Shown: positions 12,930 through 26,117 of the stretch, one piece after another
Numbering within the stretch: position 1 is the stretch's first letter
Layout of the letters: each line of letters begins with the position of its first letter
DNA from: Oxytricha trifallax
Lineage: Eukaryota; Ciliophora; Spirotrichea; Sporadotrichida; Oxytrichidae
DNA: 64,000 nt
Assembly (NCBI GenBank): GCA_000711775.1
Contig: ARYC01001548.1
Span: forward strand, 20,670 to 84,669
Direction of reading: 5' to 3'
Notes under the pieces: generated by a model
Database searches by the model: none
Seen by the model: only the letters and a program-made list of their open reading frames with translations
Told to the model about the DNA's origin: nothing
Made by a program: the position numbers and the translations under genes

Positions 12930-13391
12930 TTCTCTCTTTCATATTTGACAATTGCACTCCCTAGTATTACTGTTATGAAGTAGGAACGAATTTATGCTAT
13001 TAAGGCTATTGTGCTTAATTAAATTGCTGCTGCTATTGTTATGGACTTGGTGAATACTGCTATTGATAAGCCTGTGGGAATTACCTTGGAGGGTAAACCA
13101 CTTAACTTGAATTGTTTTACAGTGACTTATGAGAGCTTTAATTCGACAATATTTGCGGTTGACTGATTATCTAAGGGTTTTGGACTTACTAATGCAAATT
13201 AGTCTTGCTGTTGTTTTGGCTTTGGAGCATGTAGGATTAGGTTTGCTGATCGTAAGAGGTCTCTGAAGGAGCCAGCTCCATCGCGTCAACTGCATCATCT
13301 TCTTCATATCAAATTTATGATATATAGAGGTTACAAATAACAGAATATATATATATCGATGCTGATTCATGAAAGGATTGTTCATATTCAA
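12930..13391 (-). CDS. Small Gln-rich protein
   Basis: Starts MNMNNPFMNQHRY at 13391 and, after removal of an IES (13306-13357), continues EEDDAVDAMELAPSETSYDQ. A C-terminal half dominated by Gln, Pro and Ser follows (QQQYSPSPQQQQQQFNQAQQ) and the readable part ends near MKERISK at about 12930. The TGA is not certain: this frame stays open through the AT-rich spacer, whereas the neighbouring frame stops near 12944. An N-terminal acidic segment plus a polyQ tail is common among ciliate regulatory or cytoskeletal proteins, but no function can be assigned. It neighbours the coiled-coil gene on the same strand; separate genes are preferred because an independent start and an AT-rich gap intervene. 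Confidence 0.65.
13306..13357. other. IES with 5 bp pointer GATAT in the Gln-rich gene
   Basis: ATATC (GATAT on the coding strand) lies at 13306-13310 and 13353-13357. Deleting 47 bp joins NQH-R-Y to EEDDAVDA in frame and removes an in-frame TGA. The segment is AT-rich and lacks splice sites. Confidence 0.85.
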
Positions 13392-13548
13392 TTTTAAAAT
13401 TTAAATTTATTTAATTTAGTCAGCTTGTATTTCATGATTACAGTTCATTTAAATTAAACCATTTTGATAATGCTTTTTTACTTTTTATTTAGAAGTATTT
13501 TAATTGAAATTAATTTATACCTGTTCATGGAATATATTATAATTAAAA

Positions 13549-15518
13549 ATGTCAAATCCTTCAATAATTTCTAGCAAATAGGTCCCTATAACAAAAGCGT
13601 CTAAAACTAAAGAAATTGGGAATAAAATTTCATAGAAAATTGAAATAAATATAATAGATGAATGGAAATTGAAGTTATTCCAATCAAAAGATATTTAGGA
13701 TAAACTTCACTTAAGTTTCAGTGATTTACAAACATTGCATGGTCTTATAACTGAGAGTAAACCAGTGGCGCAAAATTCAGAATAAAGCAAGAAAACATAA
13801 ATTATATAGAAGTCAAACATCAGCTTAGAAGAAATGCATCTGTTATTCGAAATTCAATCAAGCCCCAAAAATGGCCAAATATAATAAAATCTAGGTTCAA
13901 TTGGAATTGAGACAAAAATAGCGACAGATATTTACTTAAGGGAGTTAGATTTATTTATCAAACAAAAGGAAGAATAAAAGTAACTGGAAAGCATAGAAAC
14001 ATTGCTCAGAGCTTACTAATCTAACGCTAGTAATGTAGTTATGTCTCTCAAGAGAATTAAAAGGTTTGTAGAAACAATTCAAAAAGGAAAGGCAAAAAAT
14101 AGTTCTTAGGATTAAGATTACATCAGAGAACTAAACTTTGCCATTAATAATATCAAAGATAGAAATATCTATGTGCCTATGATAGAAAGATAAGCATAAA
14201 CTTCACCTTTAAAAACTTAAGAAAGTGCTTTAACAATTGAATAGCAATGGATGACTTAGCATAGTCCAATGAAATTTGAAAGCCCTGCGAAATTGTAAGA
14301 ATCTTAGCAAATTTCTCCTTAGAAAGATTAATCAATAAGATTTCTTTTATTAGAATATGAGAAATATCAAGAACAGTTAAACAAAAGCACATCTTCACTT
14401 TTTAATCTGTTTGAATTCACCAATTTAGTTGGTAGAGGCAAATCCTTGTCGCTCTTAGCATTGCATCAAATCTATTAACATTAATTGGATGGCATGATTG
14501 ATGAGCGAAAGTATGCTCGCTTTTTAGGTTAAGTCTAGAATTCTTACAAAATAGATGTTGCTTATCATAATGATTTGCATGGAATTGATGTGGCTTAAGT
14601 GGCCAATCTTTTCCTAACAAATGGAGATTTGATTAATATCGCAAATTTATCAAAGCTTAAAATAAAATTTCTTCTTATAAAATTATTTATAGTTTAAAGC
14701 TTGATGTTCTAGCATTTTTGACAGCAGGTTTATGCCATGATTTAGGCCACGATGGCTTTACAAACGGTTTTCATTCTAACATGATGACAGATAGAGCAAT
14801 AATGACAAATGATGTTTCAGTTTAAGAATCATATCACGTAGCACAAACCTTTTAGCTTCTCAGAAAATCTGAATATAACTTCATAGACAAATTTAGCAAT
14901 GAGGAATTTAGGCATTTCAGAAAGAGAGTAATTGGATGTATACTCGCCACAGATATGGCAAAGCATGCTAAGGATTTGAGTCAAATTAAAAACATAGTTG
15001 AGAGTAAAGGAATCAAAGAGGGATAGAATAATACAATGATCATTGACCGTACTAATGACACAACAGTATTTAATAGTTAGCAATTTGTACTTGAATGCTG
15101 CTTACACGCTTGTGATTTATCGTAAATCTTTTTATAAAAATTATCACTCTGTCTCAATTATATATTAAAGATTAGCAAGCACGTGAGTTTGATGTTTCGA
15201 AAGAATGGTGCTATTTAAACCCATCTCTACAATATGTTTTTAATTATAAATCAGTATAATTGTTTAGTGTTTGATGAATTTTTCAAGCAAGGTGACGTTG
15301 AACTAAAAAGTAACCTCCCCTATTCCCTCTATTGTGATCGAAAGACCACAATCATCCCAAAAACTTAACCAGGATTCTTGATGTTTGTAGTACTACCTCT
15401 TTGGAATTAATTGGCTTAAATCATGCCAGGAATGAATGATTTCGTTGAGAGAGGCAAGAAAAACATAGTTTCTTGGGGCAATTACGAAGAAACTGAAGAA
15501 GACAAAAAGTATTATTGA
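13549..15518 (+). CDS. 3',5'-cyclic nucleotide phosphodiesterase (first of two)
   Basis: Starts MSNPSIISSKQVPITKASK. The N-terminal half (about 300 residues) is Gln/Lys-rich and partly helical with no recognised regulatory domain. The C-terminal half is a class I PDE catalytic domain: YHNDLHGIDVAQ with the first metal-binding His, LCHDLGHDGFTN with the HD metal pair, ESYHVAQ, ILATDMAKHAKD, HACD, and FDEFFKQGD. Catalytic His/Asp residues expected for hydrolysis of cAMP or cGMP are present. Two IESs with clear pointers (14652-14702, 15214-15266) interrupt the catalytic domain, and a third interruption near 15120-15175 was not resolved. The domain ends EETEEDKKYY with TGA at 15516-15518. A second PDE follows on the same strand. 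Confidence 0.92.
14652..14702. other. IES with 7 bp pointer AAAGCTT in PDE 1
   Basis: AAAGCTT occurs at 14652-14658 and 14696-14702. Excising 44 bp joins LSKL to DVLAFLTAGLCHDLGHDG, giving uninterrupted catalytic-domain sequence; left in place, the segment leads to an in-frame TGA. Confidence 0.92.
15214..15266. other. IES with 4 bp pointer TTTA in PDE 1
   Basis: TTTA occurs at 15214-15217 and 15263-15266. Excising 49 bp joins EWCYL to VFDEFFKQGD, the expected order in the PDE family, and removes in-frame TGAs. Confidence 0.85.
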
Positions 15519-15895
15519 AATTAACGAGAAGTTTATTAACATGCTGATTACAAATACAATAATTCATGAAAGAACTTTATTTTACGTTTAAAACTTTTTT
15601 TAATTAATTTAATGATACTCTACATTCCCAAATTTCTTCACATTATTTATAAATTTTAGATGAATGACAGAAAATCTTACCTAAAAAAGTAGTAAAAAAA
15701 TTGCAATTTCTGATTAAATATATAGATGTTTAAGCACCTATTCAGATTTGAGGTAATTTCATTATTACTAAATACTTAGTAATTTTATTATTTATAAGTC
15801 TGTTAATAAAGTTAGCTATAAAGCAGAATTCTTATTCTATTTATGAAAAATAATGAGAAAAATAGATGGTATTAGCAATAAGATTAATAACATTA
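15519..15895. other. AT-rich spacer
   Basis: Flank between PDE 1 and a small minus-strand fragment. No gene is recognised. Confidence 0.45.
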
Positions 15896-16143
15896 CTAAT
15901 ACTTTTTAAATCTATATAAAATGGAAGTTCTCGAACAGCTTTGTTATTTTTCCAGTATCCCTCGTAGACGTCTTCATCAGCATGAATAAAATTCCCTAAC
16001 CAGTGCCTTTCTGTTCCTTGCTGAAGTCTCTGTCTTTCACCATCACTGACTCAAAGTATTGCTAGAAGAGTATTAAAAAAATTATAGATATCATAAATGT
16101 AACTTACAAAATTATGGTGAATACAACATGGTTCCGTCTTCAT
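15896..16143 (-). pseudogene. MORN-like gene fragment
   Basis: On the minus strand an ATG at 16141-16143 opens MKTEPCCIHHNF, followed by a GT..AG segment at 16062-16107 (46 nt) and QYFESVMVKDRDFSKEQKGT. A neighbouring frame then reads NFIHADEDVYEGYWKNNKA, which resembles a MORN repeat (membrane occupation and recognition nexus). The two readings are one base out of phase, and no stop or further domain is clear. It may be a decayed gene, or one segment of a scrambled gene whose other parts lie outside this place. The repeat resemblance rests on one motif copy, so confidence is modest. Confidence 0.35.
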
Positions 16144-16369
16144 CTTAAAAGGTTTTCATTTTAACAATAAATAATTAATTAAAATTTATCTATTTCCTAT
16201 TATAAATTATGATTCCTACTTGCTCTCTCATTCGCTACATTAATTAACATGGAAACCCAGTTATCAGATCAAAATTAAATTTAATTATATTTTTATGAGT
16301 TTTTATTGATATAATTACATTAACTTTTTTAAAATCTAAATCAAGAAATAACGAATCAGGAAATCTAAA

Positions 16370-18786
16370 GTTTCTTGAAAGCCTATAATAGCTCCAACAC
16401 TCTTAAATAGTTGGAGGAAGTGATTCACTTAGATCTCAATCTATTTTATATTTTCATATATTTTTTGGGGTCATAAAAACTTATAAAATAGTATTTAAAT
16501 AGCTCTATTTTTCAAAGTTTAGAAGTTGACTGATGCGACTACCATTACTTAGATTAATTAGTATATTTATATGAAATATTTTTAAACAAGATTGACAACT
16601 ATTAAATATATAAAACTGTCCACGATCACCTAGAAACTTTGACACTCTTTATAAAAATAATAATTTTTGTTTTAATCTTAGTAATTTATGAATAAATTAT
16701 AAGACTGCGACAAACTTAAGATTGTTTAACGATGAAAACCATTAATAGTTTCAGATAAACGTTCAACTATTTATTTATTTAAAATTTTTATCGATTTAAA
16801 TGAAAATAATAAAATATTAAATAACTGCCAGACTACCTCAAGTTTTTGGGGTTAGCCTTACTTTTCAATGGGTGGCAGGCCTTAAGAAAATAATACGATC
16901 TTTTACGAACTTCACATTCTTTTGAATGCGCTGACTCTAAAAATAGTTAAAAGAACATCGAAGTCTTATGTTTATAAATTAAATGACTATATAAATTAAT
17001 CAATAATTTGTTTATAAAGGGTTAATTTATAAATGTATGTGAATTTATGATAACTGTGAGCAATATGCTGAAGCAAAACATTCTCATTTTTTGTTGTATT
17101 ATAAATATGATTATTTATAATTAAAATAAATATGATTTTATAAAGATTCTTACCTATTAAGATACGAAAGAAAGTGAGGCATATCTTTATAAAATAAGAG
17201 CCTTGGAGATTTCAAACAATACAAATGAAGATTAAATTTAAAATTAAAGGGAAATCTTAATAGTAAACTAAGACCCAGGTGCTTATTAATACACTGTGAA
17301 CTATTATATAGATTATTAAGATGTAACTTGTAAAAAAAATGAGATTTAAAAATTAATAGCTATTTATTATAAACTATCAATATTCTGATGAATAGTATAT
17401 TTCGTTATTTATGAAATCTCTGAAAAGTTTAACACATTTTGAAGTATCAGCTTTATTCGAAGTGTTCTTTTATTGTTAAATTATTTATTTTAGCCTTATC
17501 GGTTAATTATTTAGATTTTTCGTCAATTTTTTAAAAAAATTTTTTCTAAGAAACAAACCGGGAGTAAATCGATTCTGCAAACTCTAAAGAAATGCAGCTC
17601 TACCAAAGTTTCTTAAATCATTATAAACAGTCCTAAAACATATTTGAAAAATATAAATCATTTCTTATTATTATTATTATTGGATTTTATTAATTATAAA
17701 TTAAATTTGCAGAGGAGAAGTTAGATTCTTTAGATTTTGACATTTTTGAAATAAACAAACGTCTAACCAGAAATTATACTCTTCCATCAGTGGCCTATCA
17801 CATTCTCAATATCACAAGGACCTTACATTTAGTAAATGAGACAAAGTTAGTCAAGTTTTTACAATCCATTTTTAATGGATATCGTAGAGATGTACTTTAT
17901 CACAATGACTTGCATGGGGCTGATGTAGCTTAGCATTTAATAAATGTAAGGTGTAAAGAAAATTTATAATTATTAAAATATAAGAAAAGCAAGATATTAT
18001 ATTTCAAATTGCTATCTAATGCTAATGCATTAAGGAGTGAATCAAGTTCTTAACCTAGACTCTCTTGACATACTTTCCTTTATATTGGCTGGAACATGCC
18101 ACGATTTTAAGCATGACGGTTATACAAATCTATTCCATTCAAATACTTTCTCAGAGAGAGCTCTACTTTCAAACGATATTGCAGTGTAGGAATCGTACCA
18201 TGTTTCCCAAACTTTCAGAGAACTTCAAATACAGGATCAAAATTTCATTGAAGGTTTTGATTTTGCTCAGAGAAAAAGATTCAGAAAGAGAATGGTTGAA
18301 AGCATCCTCTCTACAGACATGGCTAAGCATTTCCCTAAGGTGAACTAGTTTATTTAAAACTTAGCAGCACATTCAATTAGAGGAGGAATCAACTAAGATG
18401 GTCTCATTAACAGAGAAACACCAGATAAACTATTCGAGTCCTAATAAGATGTTCTTAACATGGTGATTCATGCAGCAGATTTAGGCACTCATGCTAGAAG
18501 CTGGGATTTGTCTGTGAAATGGACTCAGCTCTTGCATGATGAGTTTTTCAAGCAAGCTAGCGAAGAAAATAAACTTGGATTACCAACTCTCCCTATGATG
18601 GACAGACATACAGTAGATGTGTCTGCAAGTTAAGTAGGATTTATCAACTTCTTTGTTCTTCCTTTATACCAAGTTCTTTCAGACGCTTTCCCACCAATTA
18701 AGGCTCAGATTGGATACGTTAGAAACAATTGCGACAATTGGGGTAAACATAAGTATGAACACCCTGAAAGATTTGAAGAAGAATGA
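16370..18786 (+). CDS. 3',5'-cyclic nucleotide phosphodiesterase (second)
   Basis: The catalytic half is clear: NKRLTRNYTLPSVAYHILN, then YHNDLHGADVAQ, ILAGTCHDFKHDGYTN, ESYHVSQTF, STDMAKHF, HAADLGTHARSWDLSVKW, LLHDEFFKQ, MMDRHTVDVSASQVGFINFF, ending HPERFEEE with TGA at 18784-18786. The metal-binding His and Asp residues are kept, although the HDLGHDG of PDE 1 is HDFKHDG here. Upstream, separate protein-like blocks (SFLKAYNSSNTLKQLEEVIH near 16390, NGWQALRKQYDLLRTSHSFE near 16870, KESEAYLYKIRALEISNN near 17170, NREQIDSANSKEMQLYQSF near 17560) are divided by AT-rich gaps and look like further coding segments, so the start is approximate. One IES at 17942-18009 resolves cleanly. Confidence 0.88.
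17942..18009. other. IES with 4 bp pointer AAAT in PDE 2
   Basis: AAAT occurs at 17942-17945 and 18006-18009. Excision of 64 bp joins VAQHLIN to CYLMLMHQGVNQVLNLDSLD in frame, with the CHDFKHDG metal site following. Confidence 0.75.
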
Positions 18787-19055
18787 TAACTTCAAATCTC
18801 TCCAAATTATTTTTGAGAGATCAAATAGTACTTTATTGAAGCCCTTTATTCAATAGCTATTTGTGTTACCTCTCATATATAAACCCTCGTTTTATTAGTC
18901 AAGTTGACTATTCCACTAAATTACCTTTCTATTACCTATAACTTACACATATTAATTATCAATTAACATTTTACTGCTAAACATTAATATTTATCCATTA
19001 GAAATTTAAGTTCAAATGACTAAGGATTATAAATAATAAATCTTTAAATTTAAAT

Positions 19056-22000
19056 ATGTCGAGTCAGAGTCCCAATCCAAATTTGGATAAGATGATTAAG
19101 CAACTAGAAGCATACTTTTAGAATCCAGTAAATTATTAAAATAATGTTAATTTCCTTAAAGCAAGTTGAAAAACTTACTCTTGCAAGAAAAAGAGAATAA
19201 AAATATATTTAATTTAATTTGAAAGATTTCTTTCAAATTATTTTCCATACTTTAATGAGATTTGATTGATTCCATTAGCAATGAAATCCTTTCTTTGAAC
19301 AGAGTAACTAACAATAATTTTGTTTTTATACCAATAATTTTAGAGGCAACTAACTACTTACTAACCATCTATAGTAGGAGCAGTTATAAACCTAACTAAT
19401 TTTGGTTGTGGAGCCTCACTAATGAGAAGTATGCTAGATTTACTCAAACATGTCTACCTAAATGGAGACTTCACAAAGTTACAGTCTGAGTTCTTTGAGC
19501 TTGTTATACCTATGATTTAAAATGTAAAAGCCAGCAATCATGTCAAGGTGTAAGTTTTGATTTATAATTAGATGAATTAACTTAAACATTTTCCTATAGA
19601 TCATGCTGCTATTTATCAAGTAAGATTTTCAAGTTACTATGGCCAAGATGTCATACCCCTCCAACTAAGGAACTTGTAGATTGCTATTTTAAGATTATTA
19701 AGAACTCAACAGATGTAAATAGTTTTACTTTTCTAACAATTTTTATAGAAATTTACAAAGGAATGTTCATTTAAAGCTTTGAAGTAGATTATAAAATCTA
19801 ATCCTTCTAATCTATTTCAAATAAGTGGAGATTTATTTAAGCATTTAATCAAGCTTATGAACAGTGACAAAGTATAAGATGTAAAAGTTGACATAGTGAA
19901 ATTTTCATATATATTTAAATGCCTAAGAGTTTATGTACAATCCACGCTAAATTACTCATCAATGCATTAACTCTTCGATTAAGTGCTCTAAGTTTCAATT
20001 AAAGGACTTGAAGATTAAAACAAAAACGTACTTGAATAATATATTCTCACTCTTTATTACTTGCTGAATTTAAGACTTGAGGAATCATAATAGCAAGGAG
20101 ACATTAAGACAAGCTTCAAAACTTATAATCAACAGTAGAGAGAAGCTATGCAAGGGAAAGACAAAAAGAAGTAGACTTAAGTATTTTTTGATGTACCTAG
20201 AACATTGGCTGATATGATTTCATTTCTATGCGCTATCTTGGTTAGAATCTAATCAACTTCCACAAATTAAATCTCATTAGATAACTCAAGATATGCTCTT
20301 GGTTAAGTAATGTCTAGGTTGATAGAATCAAACAGGGTTCATTTGGAAGTTTTAGATCCTGAGAATATAATCAATCCTTTGCTTCTTTGTCTTATCAATA
20401 AAACTCCTGGCAATCAAGTTCAGGATTTAGATAGTTTTAAAGCTAGAGAACTTTCTATTTGGGTTGTTCAGTAAGCTTTGTATTCTTATGAATCATCTTA
20501 AAAGATTGTCATTCTAAAAAACTGTTTGCAATGTTTACTTAAAAAGCAACTTATTATGAACAAGGATACTTTAGAGACATTTTAAGGTTTCTGTAAAAAC
20601 TAAAAGATGACTACTCTTTTGAATGAAAGTTAAATCATTACCCTACTAAGAATAGTTAATGAGGTTATTTTTAGACTATAGCACCTTGAAATTAAAAAAT
20701 CCTTTGCTAATGAAAAAGAATTAATTGATTCAATTGTACCTTTGATTAAAGATTCTGGCTCAAACACTATTAGACTTTATGCCACAGAGGTCGTTAAAAG
20801 CTTGGGTTATAGGTGTCCACATTTGATACATGAACTAATTTCAATTTTCTTATCTCTTGCCACAATCACGAATGCTGACATTACATCTATGAGATAAGTC
20901 CCATACCATATTTATTCTATAGACAGATCCTAAATGAAATAAGAATCTATGTTGCTATATGAAAATTTAAATAATTTGAACTATTAGTGTTATTCTCTTG
21001 GGCTTTTGCTGTCCAGTCTTTAACAAAGTCTAGGAGGAGTCCCTCTTGCTTTGATTAATCAAACTATAAATGTAGCGAAGGGAATGATATTAGGAAACTG
21101 GAAAGTGGGAGAGGATGAAGACGAATTTTTCTTCTCGAATGATTTATAGAAAGTTGACCTATAAGAAAATTAGAGAAGAGAAGCTGGATGGTTCATTTTT
21201 GAAGGATTAATTTAATTAGGAAATCAGTGGGTTGGAACTAAATTGAGCTTATTCTTCAAGCTTTTGAATGTAAATTTTTATACATTTTTATACATTTTTC
21301 AATATTTTAGTCTGTATTCACTAAAGATATGTGCGTAGTAAATTAACTCCAAATAAAAGATCAAAGCTATTGTGAAAAGATTTTGAATGAATTTAAGATC
21401 AAGAAGGCAGCACTTTCAACTCTTAAAAGTTTTCTCCAAAGAAGCTTCGTTCTCTTAAACAGTTCTGTAAGTTATATATAATAAATTTAACAAAAATATA
21501 GTTAATGAAATTAGTCTCAAGCTACTTGATAAATGCAGTGACCTTTTTTTTAAATCATGATAAGGATAAGAAAGATATAATTAAACTGTTTCAAACTTAC
21601 TTCCCTACTGAGTATGCTTAAGTGAAGATTGATTTATATGACTGCTTACTTTTAATCCCATCAACGCTTTACTAAACTAAATTTGTTAACCTTCTTCATG
21701 TTATATGCGAAGAGATAGTATCTGAAGATATATAAGAGCTGCCAAGCCTTCATAAACAGGTTCTTCACTTTGAAGATAAGCCACTACTCAAGAAATATTA
21801 ATAACCACTTGACAAGTTTATCAGCTAATAAAACGCTAACTAGCTAAAGATAGCTGTTGCCGAAGAAAACTTCATAATTGAATAGAACATTTAACTTTTT
21901 AGATTAGATGTCCCAATCTCTAAGACCAAATTTTCTCATCTGTCAGTTAAGCAAGCACTTTTAAATAATTCAATCTCACTTTTTGCTGAAATATTTAGTA

Positions 22001-25000
22001 GTTAGCACCTAAACCCAAAAAATAAGTAATAGCTTATAAAGCATTTCATGACTCATACTTAGCCAGCAACTTAATAGCCGATTGGCAAGAAGGATAAACA
22101 AGCACCTGTAGCATCAATTTCTGAATAAAAGATTAATAAAGTCGTCTCCATTGCACTTTCAATATTGCTAGTATGCAAAAACTTAGCCAAAAGAGGAGAA
22201 GTTATCGACTAAGAAATCGAAGCTCAGATTAAAACATTGTTCAAAAATTGTGAACAGTATCAAAATATGATTTTATTGAGGATTCAATCTGAAGGTATAG
22301 TATTTTTAAACATACCTCAAATCCTCAAAGATCCTTAACATAAGCTTGATAATGTACTTAAAGAATAAGAAATTTCGTTCTAACACCTCACTTAAGTAAC
22401 TCAAACAGACGAATGGTTTAAGAAATCTAAGGTTATATGTGTCTTAGGAAATATTTGTCGATACTTAGACTATGAAACCATTCTTTAACCTTAAAATAAA
22501 AGAATTCTTGAACTATTCATGAAGCTTTCAAAAGAAAACAATAATACAGTCAGAGAATACTTTTTACATTATTCTTCAATTATAACGAAAAGAATTGGCT
22601 TTGAATATTAAACAGTATTTTAGACATTATTCCCTACATGCTTTCATTAAATGTAGACTGATATAAAAACTAATTAAATTATCCTTTACTCATTAGGAAG
22701 GATTCATGATAATAAACAAATGATTTATAAAAAATATAATAATATTATGGTTTTATTAAATTATCTTTTGTTATTATTTCAAATTAATACCAATTCATAT
22801 TATTTTGCTTTTTTTGCTAAGTTTTTCTTGAATTTAGTGTAGCTCTTATTATGTAGGCCTCATATAAAAAGAAAAATACTCATATTGTTTTATGTAATAA
22901 CTTTAATGACGTTATCAGCATCCCAAATTTTAAATCTAAATTCTTTTTGATTATTTTATTTTTATATAAAAATACTTGGCTGATTGTTGAAGCCTAAATG
23001 AGATAAAATATCAATCCTATCAATGAAATGAGAAGAGCGTAGATAATTGTTAAGGAATTTATTGAAGTAAGATACATCAATATCAATCTAATTTAATTTT
23101 AGGTTTTATTCTTGAGAGATGAAAAAATGTCAAAGGATGTGAATATTTTAAAAACCTCCCTCGATTTCATTAAAAACTACTTAATCATTGATATTGACTA
23201 AGGTATTAATATTCAGTGATTTAATCATTTCTATAGTACATCACTAAATTGAACCAATCATAGAGAAGATTCTTTATATACTCACTACTAATGGAATTCT
23301 AAACATCGAAGTGAAACTTAAATGCATCGAGATTTTAGGAGCATTTTTATACAAAGGATACTTTTATGTTGTCAAAAATATACTGTAGCAGAAACACAAG
23401 CAAAACCTCCTTCCTTTCATTTTGAATATAATGAACAACAGTTTTGAATTGTGCGGAACTTCTTATCAAGATTTGAGAATATTAAAGAAAATTTAAGAAT
23501 CATCAGAGAAGATCATGAACTTATTAACCCGTTTTTTATTATAAATTTGAACTACAACGATGAATTTGAGAAATTGATAAACTTCAAGTAAAATCAAAAT
23601 GCTGAGAACTAGAAACTGCTTCTTTCTTAAAATGGCAAAAGAGCACTTAAGACATTGATATTAAGGAATTGCACTGAAATTTTATACATTAAAACATTTA
23701 AGATAAGCACAATTATAGACTTCAAGGAATCATTGGAGCATGTGAAATAAATTATTAATTATTCACATACCACATAGCTTTAGAGTAAGTCATTATAATT
23801 ATTTATTGTTTATAGAATATGAGGAAAATAAGAAACCTGGTGAAAAGTAATGAAAACACAAATTTTTGAGTTTTTTAATTGACAAAAATACATAAATAGA
23901 ATAAAGCTAAAATTAATATTGATTTTTAATAATTTTACTTTGATCAAATAAAAAAGTATTAATAAACTAAATCAACTTTCAAGTTAACCACGATAATATT
24001 TTAGATTTGCTTGTATTTCTTGAAGCAAACAGTAATTGAAAATAATTTCTCAAAAAAGATTAATCATTATAAAATTATGCTATTTATAGGTCTTTATAGA
24101 ATTAAAACATTAAAAGAAAAACAGGAGATTTTTTTGGTATTTAATCTGAGATTGCTTAAGAAAGCTCATCAGCTTAAAATAAAATATCTTTGAGTTACAA
24201 TATAAATGAAAGAGTGAGATTCATAGTTGGACAATCTTTCAAAACCTACATAAGTTTATATGGAAAAGTTGATACTGCAGACCATCAACACGATTTGAAG
24301 AGATACTTAGGTCAATTAATTTCTCTTGGCTTCTCAATAATTTCAGATGAATCAATGATCCTGAAAAGAGTTGGATTTAGCATGGTCATTTCGCTTGTTA
24401 AACTGTTCAAAAATAGCATAGAAAAGATTGGAGATGACGATGATGATCCTAATAATTAAATGAAAATATATCTTAACAATCCACTTCTGTTAGAGCAATA
24501 TGAAGCTCAACTCTTCTCAATTATTCGCTAAAATGTTGCAATTACTCAAGCTAAGTTGATAGATCCGTATATTGTCATGAAAAATTACCAACTAATTTAC
24601 TACTTTTTAACAACTCCAATTTGTAGAGATTAATCTATTATAGTCAAAATTGTACAAATGCTTACAGATAATCTTCAAGCAAACATGTAAATCTTTAATA
24701 GTTCTGAGATGGTATACTTTGAGAAGGCCCTAACTGATATGCACTTCAAAAAACTGATTCTATTGTCGAAGCTGTTAGTTATGTGCCTAGAAGGACAAGA
24801 ATTCAAGAGAGTAGAAACTAACCCTAAATTGATCCTTGAAAAACTAAATTCTAAAAGCCAAGATTAACAAATTGAGAAAGTAAAGAATCTTCCTTCAAAA
24901 TTCCAAAAAGAAGATAGAGATAGAATTCTTGAATGTTTATAGCCTCAAGTTGTCAAAAATATTGTAAAGCATATCTAAGCAGCTCTGCATGACAGCTTAA

Positions 25001-25446
25001 TGATTTTATCAATGCCAAAATCTAGCATAAAATCAATTAAAGACTTCACTTTTATCTATAAAAACGGTTCAAGAAGCGCCTACAATCATGAGACTATAGA
25101 AAAGTCAGTTCAATATTTCATAAAAGTGCTATCGATAATATCAGATTATGAAAAGTTAAAATAAACTTAAGTCTTTGAAGTAATGAATGAAGATTAAAGT
25201 TTGATACTTAATGGTTTATTGACGTTTAACTTATCAAAAGAATTCTAAACTAAAAACCAAAATCAAAAGAAAAACGATGATAATTAAGACGAAAATCAAG
25301 AAGACGATAAAGTTCTAATTTATAATCTTGTCTAACTAAAAATAACTTACTTGAAATTCTTAAACAGGCTGATTTCTAATTAGAAATTAGTTCTTAGAAG
25401 CTAGGATGAGATAGATCAATATCAAAAAGCACTATTTTAATAGTGA
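19056..25446 (+). CDS. HEATR5: HEATR5/LAA1-like HEAT-repeat protein
   Basis: HEATR5 proteins (Laa1 in yeast) are about 2000-residue HEAT solenoids that assist AP-1 clathrin adaptor function at the trans-Golgi or endosome. The gene starts MSSQSPNPNLDKMIKQLEAY; a 34 nt intron (19128-19161) follows. Helical repeats run throughout. The most family-like block is at 20200-21260: RTLADMISFLCAILVRIQS, ILGNWKVGEDEDEFFF, then REAGWFIFEGLIQLGNQWVG, matching the HEATR5 RREAGW..LISALMTLG region in position and pattern, followed by KKAALSTLKSFLQRSFVLLN. The 6.4 kb length fits the family. AT-rich gaps at about 21270, 21470, 22700-23060, 23090, 23200 and 23800-24190 are introns or IESs that I did not fully resolve. 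Ends YQKALFQQ, TGA at 25444-25446. Family assignment is from recalled pattern only. Confidence 0.7.
19128..19161 (+). other. 34 nt intron in the HEATR5-like gene
   Basis: GTAAAT..AAAG between EAYFQNP and QVEKLTLARKREQK. Splicing removes the in-frame TGA that otherwise ends the protein after about 37 codons. Confidence 0.7.
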
Positions 25447-26117
25447 GTATCTAGGAATTTAATTTTTCAAAAATTTGAAATTGCATATATATAATTTAAT
25501 TATATATTCAAAGTTTCTTCATAACTAATTTATATTAGGGTGTCATTAGTTTGTAAATATCGTCTTATTTAGGAAGTTCTCTAACATTTAAAACTTAAAT
25601 TTATATTGTGAATAATTATTGCAAGAAATTGTTGAAATATACTAATTGTAAGAATTGAAATTCTCTTGAAAAAAATAATTTTTAAAAGTAAATATGTGTT
25701 CAAAAAAAAATTATTTATTTAATTTTTAGTGATATTGTCAATAATAAAAGTAGGTGTTTAATTGAAATTAAATTCTAATCAACCTGTTAAATTATTATTT
25801 ATTATCAAAATATTTGCCTATTTGTAAATTAATAATGCTTATTAATGAATTATTATTTAAAAAGACTATTCTATGTGACATTTTTATTTAATATTTAATA
25901 AAAAACGCAAATAAACTAATAAATAATAAAAAGGGAAATCAAATTATAACATAGTGAATTTAATTTATGTTTATAAATATCATAAAAATTTACTTGATGA
26001 GATAATAATCTTAAGTTAAATTTTAATTACAGTTCTTTAATATATTTAAAGATATCTAAACAATTTTATATTTTTAATAGATACATTTTTCTTATTATAA
26101 TTAATTTAATTATTAAA
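25447..26117. other. AT-rich spacer
   Basis: About 670 bp of strongly AT-rich DNA with poly-A/T runs after the HEATR5-like stop. No protein-like reading or RNA gene is seen. Confidence 0.5.
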
